Below, one piece after another: positions 8,678 through 17,733 of a stretch of 34,099 nt of DNA. Source of the DNA: CAMDHY01 sp046156265 (GTDB taxonomy: Bacteria > Pseudomonadota > Alphaproteobacteria > Rhizobiales > Segnochrobactraceae). The DNA is taken from positions 1 through 34,099 of the forward strand of contig NZ_JAWDIR010000015.1 of assembly GCF_046156265.1 (NCBI RefSeq), in the 5' to 3' direction. The notes under the pieces were generated by a model. The model was given only the letters and a program-made list of their open reading frames with translations, was not told where the DNA came from and did no database searches. Position 1 is the stretch's first letter. Every line of letters begins with the position of its first letter. The position numbers were made by a program, and so were the translations under genes.

Positions 8678-8813
8678 GCGCTTAAGGCCCGCTGAGTTAA
8701 GGTGCGCTGGCCGGTCATTAGTGCCAAATGCTTCGATAGGCCCAGTAGTCGTTGGAATACGGTAAGTCCACCATGACGCCAACAGTGTCGCGTGCTCGAG
8801 GCGTGGACCGATC

Positions 8814-9833
8814 TCAGTAGCCGAGGTCGAGGTCAATGCTCCGTCGCGGCTGGCGGTAGGCCGCGAAGTCCGCGACACTCTCGATCGCCTGCGCGAGGCT
8901 CTGGTCGACGACGCCGGTGGCGTTCGAAGCCTGGCCGCCCGTTCCGAGCACGTTCGCGAGCCTGTGCACGCCGGTGCGGGAGGGCGCCGGGAAGTGGTAA
9001 CTGGCGGGATAGGCGTTTGCATAGAACCACCAGACGTCGGCGCCGTAGCCAGCCAGACGTCCGGAGGCGAGGGCGTCTGCGAGGGCTGTCTCTTGGACGA
9101 GGTTGCCGCGGGCGATGTTGACAAGGAATGCGCCGGGCTTCATCGCAGCGAATTCCGCCGGGCCGAATAGGCCGTCGGTCTCCGTGGTCATCGGCAGGGC
9201 GAGGACGACATAGTCGCTCGCGCCGAGCATTTCGTGCAGGCCATCCGGTCCAAACACTGCGTCGACGTGCCCGCTGCCGCGGCCCGGGTCACGGCGCGTC
9301 GCGAGGACGCGCATGTCGAACGCCTTCAGCCGCCTCGCAATCGCCGTGCCGATGTTTCCGAGCCCGACGATCCCGACCGTTCGCCCCTCCAGCATCGCCG
9401 CGTGGGCGCCTACGACGTAGTATGGATTAGTGCGCCCGGCGAGGAAGTCGCCATGCGCCTGCGGGAGCCGCTTGGCGAGGCTGAGCAGCAGCGCGATGGC
9501 GTGCTCCGTCACGGCGCTGGCATTCGCCCCGCGAATGTTGGCGACGCGGATACCGCGCGCCTTCAGCGCCGGAAAGTCGAGCTCGTCGCAGCCGGCGTGC
9601 ATCCAGACGAGCAGTTTCAGCCGCCCGGCCCGCTCGAGGGAGCCCGGCGGCAGCACCCAGCCGACGATGACGTCGGCCTCGGCGAGAAGTGGCGCGATCG
9701 CTGGGAGGTCGCAGTCGAAACGGGAGAAGCACGGTGCCGCGGGCTGCGCGACGACGCTCGCATCCTGCGGCAGCGCCGCCGCAAACCGAGCCACCTCTTC
9801 CGGCGTCGCCTGCCAGGTCAAAAGGACTTTCAT
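8814..9833 (-). CDS. D-2-hydroxyacid dehydrogenase family protein
   Basis: The 339-residue protein has the family's two-domain plan with a Rossmann NAD(P)-binding loop GLGNIG at residues 157-162 and the substrate-binding arginine in NIARGN (Arg242). Family members reduce 2-oxo acids or oxidise D-2-hydroxy acids in the cytoplasm. The active site is unusual. After ADVWW (265-269) there is no clear catalytic Glu, and the strand that normally ends Pro-His (the acid/base histidine) reads NVLGTGGQAS (294-303). The enzyme may use another residue, or may bind without normal dehydrogenase chemistry. It is separated by about 75 bp from the LysR gene upstream and reads in the same direction. It probably belongs to the regulon of the catabolic cluster. 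Substrate unknown. Confidence 0.88.
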   Translation of the reverse strand: MKVLLTWQATPEEVARFAAALPQDASVVAQPAAPCFSRFDCDLPAIAPLLAEADVIVGWVLPPGSLERAGRLKLLVWMHAGCDELDFPALKARGIRVANIRGANASAVTEHAIALLLSLAKRLPQAHGDFLAGRTNPYYVVGAHAAMLEGRTVGIVGLGNIGTAIARRLKAFDMRVLATRRDPGRGSGHVDAVFGPDGLHEMLGASDYVVLALPMTTETDGLFGPAEFAAMKPGAFLVNIARGNLVQETALADALASGRLAGYGADVWWFYANAYPASYHFPAPSRTGVHRLANVLGTGGQASNATGVVDQSLAQAIESVADFAAYRQPRRSIDLDLGY

Positions 9834-9907
9834 GCGGGCTCCCTCGGTAGTTGCCGGCCCGACGCCCGGGCGGAAGGGCGTCTTGTGCCGTGTGAGTGCG
9901 GCGGCGG

Positions 9908-10822
9908 CTATTCTCTGAGCCGCTCAGTCTCGGCGACCATCCAATCGCAGAAGGTGGCCACCTCCGGCCTCAAATGAACGCTGTCCGACGTGACGAGGAA
10001 GAAGGCCGGTTTCAACAACAGCGTCGTCGGCAGGCACTGCACCAGGGCACCGCTCTTGATCAGGTCCTCGACAAGATGGCCCCAGCCGAGGGCGACGCCC
10101 TGACCATTGACCGCAGCCTGGATCAGCAGTGGGTAGTTGTTGAAGTGCATGCCGCCAGAGGGGATACCGCGGCCTAGTCCAACGGCGCGCATCCAGACGC
10201 TCCAGTCGGCGTCGGTCGAGTTTGGCTCGTCGACGTGAAGGAGCTTCGTCGTCAGGAGGTCCGGCACCGCCCGGATCGGCGGCGTGGCGGCGAGGAAGGC
10301 GGGGCTGCAGACCGGAAAGAGCTCGATGCCGAAGAGCTTCTGCGCGTTGATGGCGCCCCAGCGCCCCAGCCCGTAGCGGAGCCCGACGTCGATCCCCTCG
10401 CCCGACAGGTCGAGCAGCGCGTCGGTGGCGATGACGCGGAGGTCGATGGCCGGATGCTCGGCCCGGAACTTGGCGATGCGCGGCATCAGCCAAACCGAGG
10501 CGAGCGCGATCGTCGTCGTGATGGTGACGCGCCCCTCCTGGAAGCGCGGCCGGGCCTCCTGCATCGCGTCGACGATGTGGTTGAGGCCGAACGACACCGC
10601 CTGATGCAGGCGGCGGCCTGCCGTCGTCAGCGTCAGCCCGCGGTTGCTGCGCACGAACAACTTGATGCCGAGGCCCGCCTCCAGGCTCTGGATCTGTTTG
10701 CTCACGGCGGCCTGCGACATGCCGAGCTGCCGCCCGGCGGCGCTGAAGTTGAGCAGGCGGCCGGCAACCTCCAGGACAACGAGGGTGCGCGACGGCGGCA
10801 GCGATCGGAGCGGGTCCATCAT
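9908..10822 (-). CDS. LysR-family transcriptional regulator, GcvA-like
   Basis: Residues 26-72 form the winged helix-turn-helix (NFSAAGRQLGMSQAAVSKQI, then LEAGLGIKLFVR and LTLTTAGRRL). The rest is the periplasmic-binding-like effector domain, with LMPRIAKF, DVGLRYGLG and WGHLVEDL typical of the GcvA subgroup. Length (304) is standard. It lies head to head with the ABC transporter operon with 113 bp between start codons, the classic arrangement of a LysR protein controlling its neighbour. The start is either ATG of a Met-Met pair (10822 or 10819). The ribosome binding site GGGGA lies in the centre of an inverted repeat whose arm includes the start codon, which suggests autoregulation. The effector is probably the substrate or an intermediate of the adjacent pathway (inference). 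Confidence 0.92.
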   Translation of the reverse strand: MMDPLRSLPPSRTLVVLEVAGRLLNFSAAGRQLGMSQAAVSKQIQSLEAGLGIKLFVRSNRGLTLTTAGRRLHQAVSFGLNHIVDAMQEARPRFQEGRVTITTTIALASVWLMPRIAKFRAEHPAIDLRVIATDALLDLSGEGIDVGLRYGLGRWGAINAQKLFGIELFPVCSPAFLAATPPIRAVPDLLTTKLLHVDEPNSTDADWSVWMRAVGLGRGIPSGGMHFNNYPLLIQAAVNGQGVALGWGHLVEDLIKSGALVQCLPTTLLLKPAFFLVTSDSVHLRPEVATFCDWMVAETERLRE

Positions 10823-10839
10823 AATCCCCAGTTATGATG
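10817..10839. promoter_or_regulatory. perfect inverted repeat at the LysR start, likely LysR operator
   Basis: CATCATAA (10817-10824) and TTATGATG (10832-10839) are perfect 8-bp inverted arms around a 7-bp spacer (TCCCCAG). A T-N11-A core, the LysR consensus, is contained in it (T at 10822, A at 10834). Read on the minus strand, the spacer supplies the ribosome binding site GGGGA of the lysR gene and the right arm contains its start codon. It could act as a DNA operator for both divergent units, as an RNA hairpin limiting lysR translation, or both. Confidence 0.6.
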
Positions 10840-10935
10840 AGGCTGATCAAATACCAGCTATCCGGTCCGCAGGCCCGGCGCCAGAGTAGACGCCGGTCGC
10901 CATACGCTGAAGAGCGGCTTTCCAGGGGAATTCAC

Positions 10936-11751
10936 ATGAAAACGATCCTCGGCCTGACGCGTCGTGCCACCCTCTCCACCGCCGCGCTCCTGCTCGCCGG
11001 TTCCCTCGCCGCAGTCGTGGCGGCGGCCCCCGCCGCAGCCGATGCCCTGGAGGGCATCAAGAGCTCCAAGAAGTTCGTCGTCTGCGGCGTCGACGGGATG
11101 CTGCCTTACTCGAGCTCAGACGCGAAGATCCCCGGTTTTGAGGTCGAGATCGCCCGGAAGCTCGGCGAGAAGCTCGGCGCCGAAGCCGAATACACGTGGG
11201 TGTCGTGGGATGCCTTGATCCCGGCGCTGACGTCGAAGCGCTGCGACGCGATCGTCGACGGCATGTTCATCACGCCGGAGCGCGAGAAGGTGATCAGCTT
11301 CTCGACGCCCTACTACGCCTCAGGCGAAACGATCCTCGTCCGCAAGGGGGACACCTCGGTCAAGGGGCTGGCGGACCTGCACGGCAAGAAGGTCGGCGCG
11401 CTGGCTGGCTCGGTGACCGTCGACCACCTGCAGAAGGAAGGCATCCCCGACGTCGCGGTCTATCCGGACCAGAACACCATCGTGCTCGAGCTCAACAACG
11501 GCCGCATCGACGCCGCCTACCTCGAGGCGCCATCGGCGGCCTGGATCCTCACCGGCGATCCCTCGCTGGACGTGCGCATCGTCGAGGAGTTCGTGCCCGA
11601 GGAGCGTTTCGATGCCGGCGTCGGCCTGCGCCAGGAGGACACCGAGCTGAAGGCTGCGATCGACGCCGCCATCCACCAGATGCGCGACGACGGGACAATC
11701 AAGACCATTCTCGAGGGTTACAAGGTCCCGTACTTCCCGACGGCCCACTAA
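10936..11751 (+). CDS. amino-acid ABC transporter substrate-binding protein
   Basis: This 271-residue protein starts with an ATG preceded by AGGGGA (10924-10929). A signal peptide covers about residues 1-36: a basic start (KTILGLTRRA), a long Ala/Leu core and an AxA-type cleavage region (AAPAAADA). The mature part is a family 3 solute-binding protein (SBP_bac_3), with FEVEIARKLGEKLG, WDALIPALTSKRCDAIVDGMFITPERE and the terminal MRDDGTIKTILEGY. It is periplasmic and delivers ligand to the permease encoded 24 bp downstream. Family 3 proteins mostly bind polar amino acids or opine-like compounds. The linked genes suggest a modified or cyclic amino-acid derivative. It is the first gene of an operon running to 19946. 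Confidence 0.93.
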   Translation: MKTILGLTRRATLSTAALLLAGSLAAVVAAAPAAADALEGIKSSKKFVVCGVDGMLPYSSSDAKIPGFEVEIARKLGEKLGAEAEYTWVSWDALIPALTSKRCDAIVDGMFITPEREKVISFSTPYYASGETILVRKGDTSVKGLADLHGKKVGALAGSVTVDHLQKEGIPDVAVYPDQNTIVLELNNGRIDAAYLEAPSAAWILTGDPSLDVRIVEEFVPEERFDAGVGLRQEDTELKAAIDAAIHQMRDDGTIKTILEGYKVPYFPTAH

Positions 11752-11775
11752 GGGCATCCCAAGGGGATCTCGATC

Positions 11776-12447
11776 GTGCTGCAGGACATCCAGTCGTCGC
11801 TGTTCTGGGAGGTGATGCCCTACCTCCTCAAGGGCGCCCTCGTCACGATCGAGATCTCACTGTTGTCGATGCTGCTGGCGCTGGTGCTCGGCCTGATCAC
11901 TGCCGTTGGGCGGCTCAGCCGGATGTGGCTGCCGCGGTTTCTCGCCGGGGTCTACGTCGAGGTCGTTCGTGGCACGCCGCTGCTGGTGCAGCTGTTCATC
12001 GTCTACTACGGCCTCCCGAGCGTGGGGATCATGCTGGATCCCTTCATGGCCGGCTTCCTCACGCTCGGGGCCCACTACGGCGCCTATCTCTCTGAGGTCT
12101 ACCGGGCCGGCATCCTCGCCGTCGACCGCGGGCAGTGGGAGGCGGCCGCCTCGATCGGCATGAGCCGCACGATGATCATGCGGGAGATCATACTGCCGCA
12201 GGCTTTCCGCACCATCCTGCCGCCGATCGGCAACTACTTCATCTCGATGCTGAAGGACTCGGCGCTCGTGGCGACGATCAGCGTCACCGAGCTGCTGCGA
12301 GCCGGCCAGCTGCGTGTCGCCATCACGTTCCGCGCGATGGATATCTACCTGATGGTGGCGGCGATGTATCTCGTGATGTCCTACGCGCTGTCGCTGCTCA
12401 TCCGCCATCTCGAGAAGCGCAGCTCGCAGGGAGTGCACCTGCCATGA
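11776..12447 (+). CDS. polar amino-acid type ABC transporter permease (HisM/GlnP family)
   Basis: The 223-residue membrane protein has the inner-membrane component signature of the His/Glu/Gln/Arg/opine family. Hydrophobic helices are at about residues 20-45, 55-80, 85-105 and 185-210, and the EAA loop (EAAASIGMSRTMIMREIILPQAFR) is near 130-155. It starts with a GTG 9 bp after AAGGGGA. A single permease gene is present, so it probably forms a homodimer, which is common in this family. Its stop overlaps the ATG of the ATPase gene by 4 bp (ATGA), indicating coupled translation. Confidence 0.93.
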   Translation: MLQDIQSSLFWEVMPYLLKGALVTIEISLLSMLLALVLGLITAVGRLSRMWLPRFLAGVYVEVVRGTPLLVQLFIVYYGLPSVGIMLDPFMAGFLTLGAHYGAYLSEVYRAGILAVDRGQWEAAASIGMSRTMIMREIILPQAFRTILPPIGNYFISMLKDSALVATISVTELLRAGQLRVAITFRAMDIYLMVAAMYLVMSYALSLLIRHLEKRSSQGVHLP

Positions 12448-13259
12448 CGGCTCCGGCCCCGACGCCAATGCTGTCGCTGCGCGGGCTCGGCAAGCGCTTC
12501 GGTGCGCTGGAGGCGCTCGCCGACATCGATCTCGACGTCGCCGCCGGCGAGGTGGTGGCGATCATCGGGCCGAGCGGCTCGGGCAAGAGCACGCTGCTGC
12601 GCTGCATGAACATGCTCGAGGTGCCGACGTTGGGCCGTCTGGAGATCGCCGGCGAACTCGTGCTCGACCAGAAGCCGGGTTCGAAGGCGCCACATTTTCG
12701 CGACGTCGACCGGGCCGCCGCCCGGGCGCGCCGGCACAGCGCCATGGTGTTCCAGCGCTTCAACCTGTTTCCGCACCTGCGGGCGCTCGAGAACGTGACG
12801 ATCGGGCTCATCAAGGTGAAGCGGCTGCCGAAGGCCGAGGCCGAGGCGATCGGCAAGCGTCTGCTCGTCCGGGTCGGGCTCGGCGACCGGCTCGACGCCT
12901 GGCCGGCGCAGATGTCGGGCGGCCAGCAGCAGCGCGTCGCCATCGCCCGGGCGCTCGCCCTCAGCCCGGACATCCTGCTCTTCGACGAGCCCACCTCGGC
13001 CCTTGATCCCGAGCTCGTCGGCGAGGTGCTCGCGGTGATGAAGGACCTCGCCCACGACGGCGTCACCAAGGTGATCGTCACCCACGAGATGGGCTTTGCC
13101 CGCGAGGTCGCCGACCGGGTCGTCGTCATGGACCATGGCCGGATCATCGAGACCGGCGTGCCCGAGACCATCTTCCGCAGTCCCCGCCACGAGCGGACGC
13201 GGTCGTTCCTGCAGCGCCTCATCGAGCGCGAGTCTGGCTTGAAGGAGGCCGTGCTGTGA
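12444..13259 (+). CDS. amino-acid ABC transporter ATP-binding protein (GlnQ/HisP type)
   Basis: The 271-residue ATPase has Walker A GPSGSGKST, Q-loop VFQRFNLFPH, signature MSGGQQQR, Walker B ILLFDEPTSALDP and the switch histidine in VTHEMGFA. These define the HisP/GlnQ branch. An insertion around residues 70-95 (QKPGSKAPHFRDVDRAAARARR) lies between Walker A and the Q-loop and is seen in some members. The ATG overlaps the permease stop, and its own TGA overlaps the GTG of the next gene by 4 bp. It powers uptake by the transporter encoded immediately upstream. Confidence 0.95.
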   Translation: MTAPAPTPMLSLRGLGKRFGALEALADIDLDVAAGEVVAIIGPSGSGKSTLLRCMNMLEVPTLGRLEIAGELVLDQKPGSKAPHFRDVDRAAARARRHSAMVFQRFNLFPHLRALENVTIGLIKVKRLPKAEAEAIGKRLLVRVGLGDRLDAWPAQMSGGQQQRVAIARALALSPDILLFDEPTSALDPELVGEVLAVMKDLAHDGVTKVIVTHEMGFAREVADRVVVMDHGRIIETGVPETIFRSPRHERTRSFLQRLIERESGLKEAVL

Positions 13260-14926
13260 CCCCCGATCCGGTGACGCTCAACGTCATGGCGAGCGCCTTC
13301 CACTCCATCGCCGAGGAGATGGGGGTGAACCTGCTCCTCACCGCCCGCTCGACGATCATCCGCGAGGCGCGCGACTGCTCGTGCGCGCTGCTCGACGCCG
13401 AGGGGCGGATCGTCTCGGAGGCTGAGCACATCCCCGTGCAGATGTCGTCGCTGTCGCTGCCGATGCGCGCCTGCATGGCCAAGCACGGGACGATCGCGGC
13501 GGACGAGGTGTTCGTCACCAACGACCCGTTCCTCGGCGGCCAGCACCTGCAGGACATCACGATCTTCAGCCCGATCTTCCACGCGGGGGCGCTGCTCGGC
13601 TTCTCGGCCAGCATCGCCCACCACGTCGACATCGGCGGCGGCAGCGCCGGCCTGACGCTGGGGGCGCGCGAGTTCTACGAAGAGGGCCTGCGCTTCAGCG
13701 CGCTGAAGCTCAACCGCGAGCGCGACTTCGCCAAGGGAGGCGTCTTCTACGACCTCGTCCATTCGAACTTCCGCGCGCCGCGCACGACCTGGGGCGATCT
13801 ACAGGCACAACTTGCGGCGAACGACGTCGGCAAGCGGCGCATCATCGAGCTCGCAGCGCGCTACGGCGGCGAGACGGTCGCCTTCTACATGGGCGCATCG
13901 ATGGACCACTCGGAGCGGCTGATGCGGGCGGAGATCGCTCGCATTCCCGACGGCCGCTACGTCGCCGAGGACTTCATCGACGACAGCATCGGCAGCGACG
14001 AGCCGATCCCGATCCGCGTCGCCCTCGAGGTGAAGGGCGACGAGATCCACGTCGACCTCACCGGCTCGGCGCCGCAGATCCGCGAGTTCCTCAACGTCCC
14101 GTTCGGCTCGACCTGCTCGAGCGCCTTCAGCGCCATCAAGATGGCGGTGACGGCCGGGCGCGCCACCATCGCCTCGAACGACGGCTGCTACCGGCCGATC
14201 CATATCCACGCGCCGGCCGGCTCGATCCTCAACCCGACGGCGCCGAGCGCGACGCGGGCCCGCATGTGCGGCGCCTACCGCGTCTTCGACGCCATCCTCA
14301 TCGCCCTGCAGCAGGCGCTGCCGGACCGCGCCGCCGGGCTCGGCTTCCACGTCAACACCACGGTCGGGCTGACGCGGCGCGACGGCGAGGCCTATTCGAT
14401 CTTCATCGAGGACATCGGCGGCGGCTGGGGCGGCACGCCGATCGGCGACGGCGCCGACATGCTCGATGCGCCGCTGTCGAACTGCCGCATCACGCCGGCC
14501 GAGGCGATCGAGTTCGACCATCCGTTCATCCGCGTCGCCCGCTACGAGCTGATCCCCGACAGCGGCGGCGCCGGCCGGTTCCGCGGCGGGCTCGGTTCGG
14601 TGCGCGAGTTCGAGGTGCTGGACGACGGCGTCGAGTTCTTCGGATACGCCGACCGCCACAAGCAGGTGCCGCGCGGCGCCGCGGGCGGTGGCGCCGGAAC
14701 CGCCGGAAGCTTTGCCATCCTGCGCGCCGGCGAGCAGATCCGCCTGCCGTCGAAGACGGCGTGTCCGCTCAAGGCCGGCGACGTCGTGCGCGTCGTCGCC
14801 GGTGGTGGCGGCGGCTACGGAGCTCCTTCGGACCGGAGCGCCGCGGCGATCGCCGCCGACCTGCTGGCCGGCAAGGCGACGGCGGCGGCGGTCGAGCACA
14901 GCTATCCCCAGTCGAGAAAGGCGTGA
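13256..14926 (+). CDS. hyuB: hydantoinase/oxoprolinase subunit B family protein
   Basis: This 556-residue protein is a HyuB-family member. The family segments ITNDPFLGGQHLQD-like (VTNDPFLGGQ), a GRYVAEDFIDDSI-like substrate region, FNVPFGSTCSS-like and EDIGGGWGGTPIGDGADM are all present. HyuB pairs with HyuA for ATP-dependent opening of 5-oxoproline, N-methylhydantoin or related rings; acetone carboxylase uses the same fold. The start is a GTG overlapping the ABC ATPase stop, with a strong AAGGAGG at 13242-13248. HyuA follows 2 bp after the stop. The substrate cannot be read from the sequence; a cyclic amide of an amino acid is the likely class. Confidence 0.92.
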   Translation: MTPDPVTLNVMASAFHSIAEEMGVNLLLTARSTIIREARDCSCALLDAEGRIVSEAEHIPVQMSSLSLPMRACMAKHGTIAADEVFVTNDPFLGGQHLQDITIFSPIFHAGALLGFSASIAHHVDIGGGSAGLTLGAREFYEEGLRFSALKLNRERDFAKGGVFYDLVHSNFRAPRTTWGDLQAQLAANDVGKRRIIELAARYGGETVAFYMGASMDHSERLMRAEIARIPDGRYVAEDFIDDSIGSDEPIPIRVALEVKGDEIHVDLTGSAPQIREFLNVPFGSTCSSAFSAIKMAVTAGRATIASNDGCYRPIHIHAPAGSILNPTAPSATRARMCGAYRVFDAILIALQQALPDRAAGLGFHVNTTVGLTRRDGEAYSIFIEDIGGGWGGTPIGDGADMLDAPLSNCRITPAEAIEFDHPFIRVARYELIPDSGGAGRFRGGLGSVREFEVLDDGVEFFGYADRHKQVPRGAAGGGAGTAGSFAILRAGEQIRLPSKTACPLKAGDVVRVVAGGGGGYGAPSDRSAAAIAADLLAGKATAAAVEHSYPQSRKA

Positions 14927-14928
14927 CG

Positions 14929-16977
14929 ATGAGTGCCCTTTCCACTGCTTTTGACGCCGGCACGAGCTTCGACATCGGCATCGACGTCGGCGGCACCTTC
15001 ACCGACGTCGTGCTGCTCGGCGCCGACGGCCGCATCGAGGTGACGAAGGGACTGTCGACGCCCGATGATCAGTCGGTCGGCGCCGCCGACGCTGCGGCCG
15101 GCCTCAGCCTGGCGCTCGGCGGCGTGCGCTCGATCGTGCACGGCACGACGGTGGCGACCAACGCCATCCTGGAGCGCAACGGCGCGCGGCTGGCGCTCGT
15201 CACCACCGCCGGCTTCCGCGACGTGCTCGAGCTGCAGCGCCAGGAACGCCGCAACATCTGGGACCTGTACATCCGCAAGGTCGAGCCGCTGGTGCCGCGG
15301 CACCTGCGCTTCGAGGTGACCGAGCGCACCGCCGCCAGCGGCGCCATCATCCGGCCGCTCGACGAGGATGGGCTCGACGGCGTCATCGCGGCGCTGCGGG
15401 CGGCCAAGGTCGAGGCGGTGGCCGTGAGCTTCCTCAACGCCTACGCCAACCCCGACAACGAGATCGCCGCCGAGCGGCGGCTGCGTGCGGCGCTCGACTG
15501 CTACATCGTCCGCTCGAGCGCCATCGCCCCGCATTTCCGCGAGTACGAACGGACCTCGACGACGACGATCTCCGGCTATGTCGGCCCGAAGGTGTCGCGC
15601 TATCTCGACCGTTTCACCGAGCGCTTCGCCGAGCGCGGCTTCGGCGGGGCGATCTCGGTGATGGGCTCGAACGGCGGCGTGCTCCCGATCGAGCTCGCGG
15701 GCGCCCATGCGGCGACGACGTGCCTCTCCGGGCCCGCCGGCGGCGTTCTCGCGACGCAGCGCCTGGCGCGCGAGAAGGACCTGCCGAACCTCATTTCCTT
15801 CGACATGGGCGGCACCAGCACCGACGTCTGCCTCGTCGCCGGCTGCGAGGCGGTGGTGTCGACGCAGTTCCAGATCGATGGCCTGCCGATCACCCTGCCG
15901 ATGTTCGCGATCGAGACCGTCAGCGCCGGTGGCGGCTCCATCGCCTCGCTCGACGTCGGGCGGATGCTGCGGGTCGGACCCGAGAGCGCCGGCTCGACGC
16001 CGGGCCCGGCCTGCTACGGCCGCGGCGGATCGCTGCCGACGGTCACCGACGCGCTCTCCGTGCTCGGGCTGCTGCGTCCTGAATTCTTCCTCGGCGGCCG
16101 CATGAAGCTCGTGCCGGAGGCCGCCGAAGCCGCCTTCCGGCCCCTCGCCGCCGAGCTCGGCGAGCCGGTCGAGGGCGTCGCAGCCATGGTGCGGCACCTC
16201 GCCAACGTGAAGATGGCGAACGCGGTGCGGCTCGTTTCGGTGCGCGAGGGTCACGACCCGCGTGACTTCGCACTCGTCGCCTTCGGCGGCGCCGGGCCGC
16301 TGCACGCCTGCGCCGTTGCCGAGGAGATCGGGGCCACCCACGTCGTCGTGCCTCGCTTTCCCGGCGCCTTCTCGGCTTTCGGCCTGCTATCGGCGAACCT
16401 TCGGCGCGACTTCGTCCGCGCCTGGCCGACGCGTCTGTCCGCCGTCGAAGACGAGCGGCTGCGGCGGGAGCTCGCGGACTTCCGTGCCGCGGTCGCGGGC
16501 GAGATGACGGCGATCGCCAAGGGCAGGCCCTTGGCCTGGGAAGTCCGGGCGGACGTTCGCTATGTCGGCCAGGCGTCGGAGTTGATCGTCCCGGTCGATG
16601 ATCCGGCCGCGGCGTCGCTCGGTGCCCTCGCCGAGCGCTTCCACGAGCTCCATCGGGCGAAGTTCGGCTACGACGAGCGCGACGCCGAGATCGAGATGAT
16701 GAACCTGCGCCTCACCGGCTGGATTGCCGTCGAGGCCCCGCCGATGCCGAACCTCGCCCCGCGGTCCGGCGGTGTGGTTCCGGTCGGCCGGATCACCAGC
16801 CGGCTGCCGGGCGACGCGACGGTGGCGTTCGCACAGCGTGCCGACCTTGCGCCGGGCGATGGCTTCCCCGGACCCGCGGTCATCGTCGAGCCGACCGCCA
16901 CGACGTTCGTGCCGCGCGGGTGGACCATGACCGTCGACCCGCAGGGCCACCTCGACCTCCACCGCGACAACGCCTGA
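14929..16977 (+). CDS. hyuA: hydantoinase/oxoprolinase subunit A family protein
   Basis: The 682-residue product has the HyuA/OplahA arrangement. An N-terminal actin-like ATP-binding region contains DIGIDVGGTFTDVVL and HGTTVATNAILERNGARLALVTTAGFRD. The central hydantoinase A domain contains MGSNGGV, SGPAGGVL and FDMGGTSTDV, followed by VSAGGGS and PGPACYGRGG, and then the C-terminal domain. It should form the ATP-dependent ring-opening enzyme with HyuB. The start I use is the ATG at 14929, because the upstream part of the frame is only an overlap with hyuB in another phase. Intergenic spacing is 2 bp from hyuB and 12 bp to the next gene. Confidence 0.93.
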   Translation: MSALSTAFDAGTSFDIGIDVGGTFTDVVLLGADGRIEVTKGLSTPDDQSVGAADAAAGLSLALGGVRSIVHGTTVATNAILERNGARLALVTTAGFRDVLELQRQERRNIWDLYIRKVEPLVPRHLRFEVTERTAASGAIIRPLDEDGLDGVIAALRAAKVEAVAVSFLNAYANPDNEIAAERRLRAALDCYIVRSSAIAPHFREYERTSTTTISGYVGPKVSRYLDRFTERFAERGFGGAISVMGSNGGVLPIELAGAHAATTCLSGPAGGVLATQRLAREKDLPNLISFDMGGTSTDVCLVAGCEAVVSTQFQIDGLPITLPMFAIETVSAGGGSIASLDVGRMLRVGPESAGSTPGPACYGRGGSLPTVTDALSVLGLLRPEFFLGGRMKLVPEAAEAAFRPLAAELGEPVEGVAAMVRHLANVKMANAVRLVSVREGHDPRDFALVAFGGAGPLHACAVAEEIGATHVVVPRFPGAFSAFGLLSANLRRDFVRAWPTRLSAVEDERLRRELADFRAAVAGEMTAIAKGRPLAWEVRADVRYVGQASELIVPVDDPAAASLGALAERFHELHRAKFGYDERDAEIEMMNLRLTGWIAVEAPPMPNLAPRSGGVVPVGRITSRLPGDATVAFAQRADLAPGDGFPGPAVIVEPTATTFVPRGWTMTVDPQGHLDLHRDNA

Positions 16978-16989
16978 GGGAGCGACGCC

Positions 16990-17724
16990 ATGTACGGCCG
17001 CAAGGGACGCATCGGCCTGATCGTCCTCGACAGCGATCTGACGATCGAGCCGGACCTCCGGCGGATCCTCCCCGACGGGGTCGAGGTTCACGCGGCGCGG
17101 GTCGTCTATCCGCGCCGGGTGACCGCCGAGAACCTCGCCATCGCCTCCGACCGGGCCGTCGAGGCGGTGGAGCAGCTGCTGCCGATCCGCCCGTCGGCGA
17201 TCGCCTGGGCCTGCACCAGCGGCTCGTTCTCGGAAGGGCGGGCCGGCAACGAGCGGCTGGTCGCGCGCCTGCAGGCGGCCGCCGGCGACGTGCCGGTGAC
17301 AACCGCCAGCACCGCCCTGGCGGCGGCGCTGAAGGCGCTGGCCGTGACGCGGCCGGCGGTCGGCTCGCCGTACTCGGCGTCGATTAACGAACGGCTCGTC
17401 GGATTCCTCCGCGAGCACGCCGTGGAGCCCGCCGCGATCCGCAGCCTGCACGGCGGCGAGCTCGACGACTACGCACTGCAGGACGTCGATGACGATCGCC
17501 TCGCCGACTTCATCCGCACGCTCGCGGGGGCCGGTGGCGACAGCGTCGTCGTCAGCTGCACGGGGCTCGCCACCGCCGGGATCGTCTCGGCGCTGGAGCG
17601 CGAGATCGACCGGCCGATCCTCACCAGCAACCTCGTCGTCGCCTGGCACTGCTGGCGGCTCGGCGGCATCGCGCCGCCGCCGACGATCGACACCCGCCTC
17701 TTCCGCACCCTCTCCGCCCACTGA
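16990..17724 (+). CDS. Asp/Glu racemase superfamily protein (maleate isomerase/arylmalonate decarboxylase-like)
   Basis: The 244-residue protein has two cysteines at the positions expected for the superfamily's pair of acid/base residues, in WACTSGSF (about residue 75) and VVSCTGLAT (about 190). Members include aspartate, glutamate and hydantoin racemases, maleate cis-trans isomerase and arylmalonate decarboxylase. The N-terminus (GRIGLIVLDSDLTIEPDL) resembles the maleate isomerase/AMDase branch more than hydantoin racemase. In this operon it probably racemises or isomerises an intermediate between the ring-opening enzyme and the hydrolase. The exact reaction is not assignable from sequence alone. 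Confidence 0.87.
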   Translation: MYGRKGRIGLIVLDSDLTIEPDLRRILPDGVEVHAARVVYPRRVTAENLAIASDRAVEAVEQLLPIRPSAIAWACTSGSFSEGRAGNERLVARLQAAAGDVPVTTASTALAAALKALAVTRPAVGSPYSASINERLVGFLREHAVEPAAIRSLHGGELDDYALQDVDDDRLADFIRTLAGAGGDSVVVSCTGLATAGIVSALEREIDRPILTSNLVVAWHCWRLGGIAPPPTIDTRLFRTLSAH

Positions 17725-17733
17725 GGTCGTCCG

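Noticed and set aside
9924..10850. 308-codon minus-strand frame overlapping the LysR gene
   Set aside because: Same strand but another phase; the alternative frame has the LysR helix-turn-helix and effector domain, this one is Arg/Pro-rich noise.
12398..13762. 454-codon open frame on the minus strand
   Set aside because: It is antisense to the ABC ATPase and hyuB genes, has low-complexity Arg/Ala/Ser composition and no domain. It arises from GC-rich codon bias.
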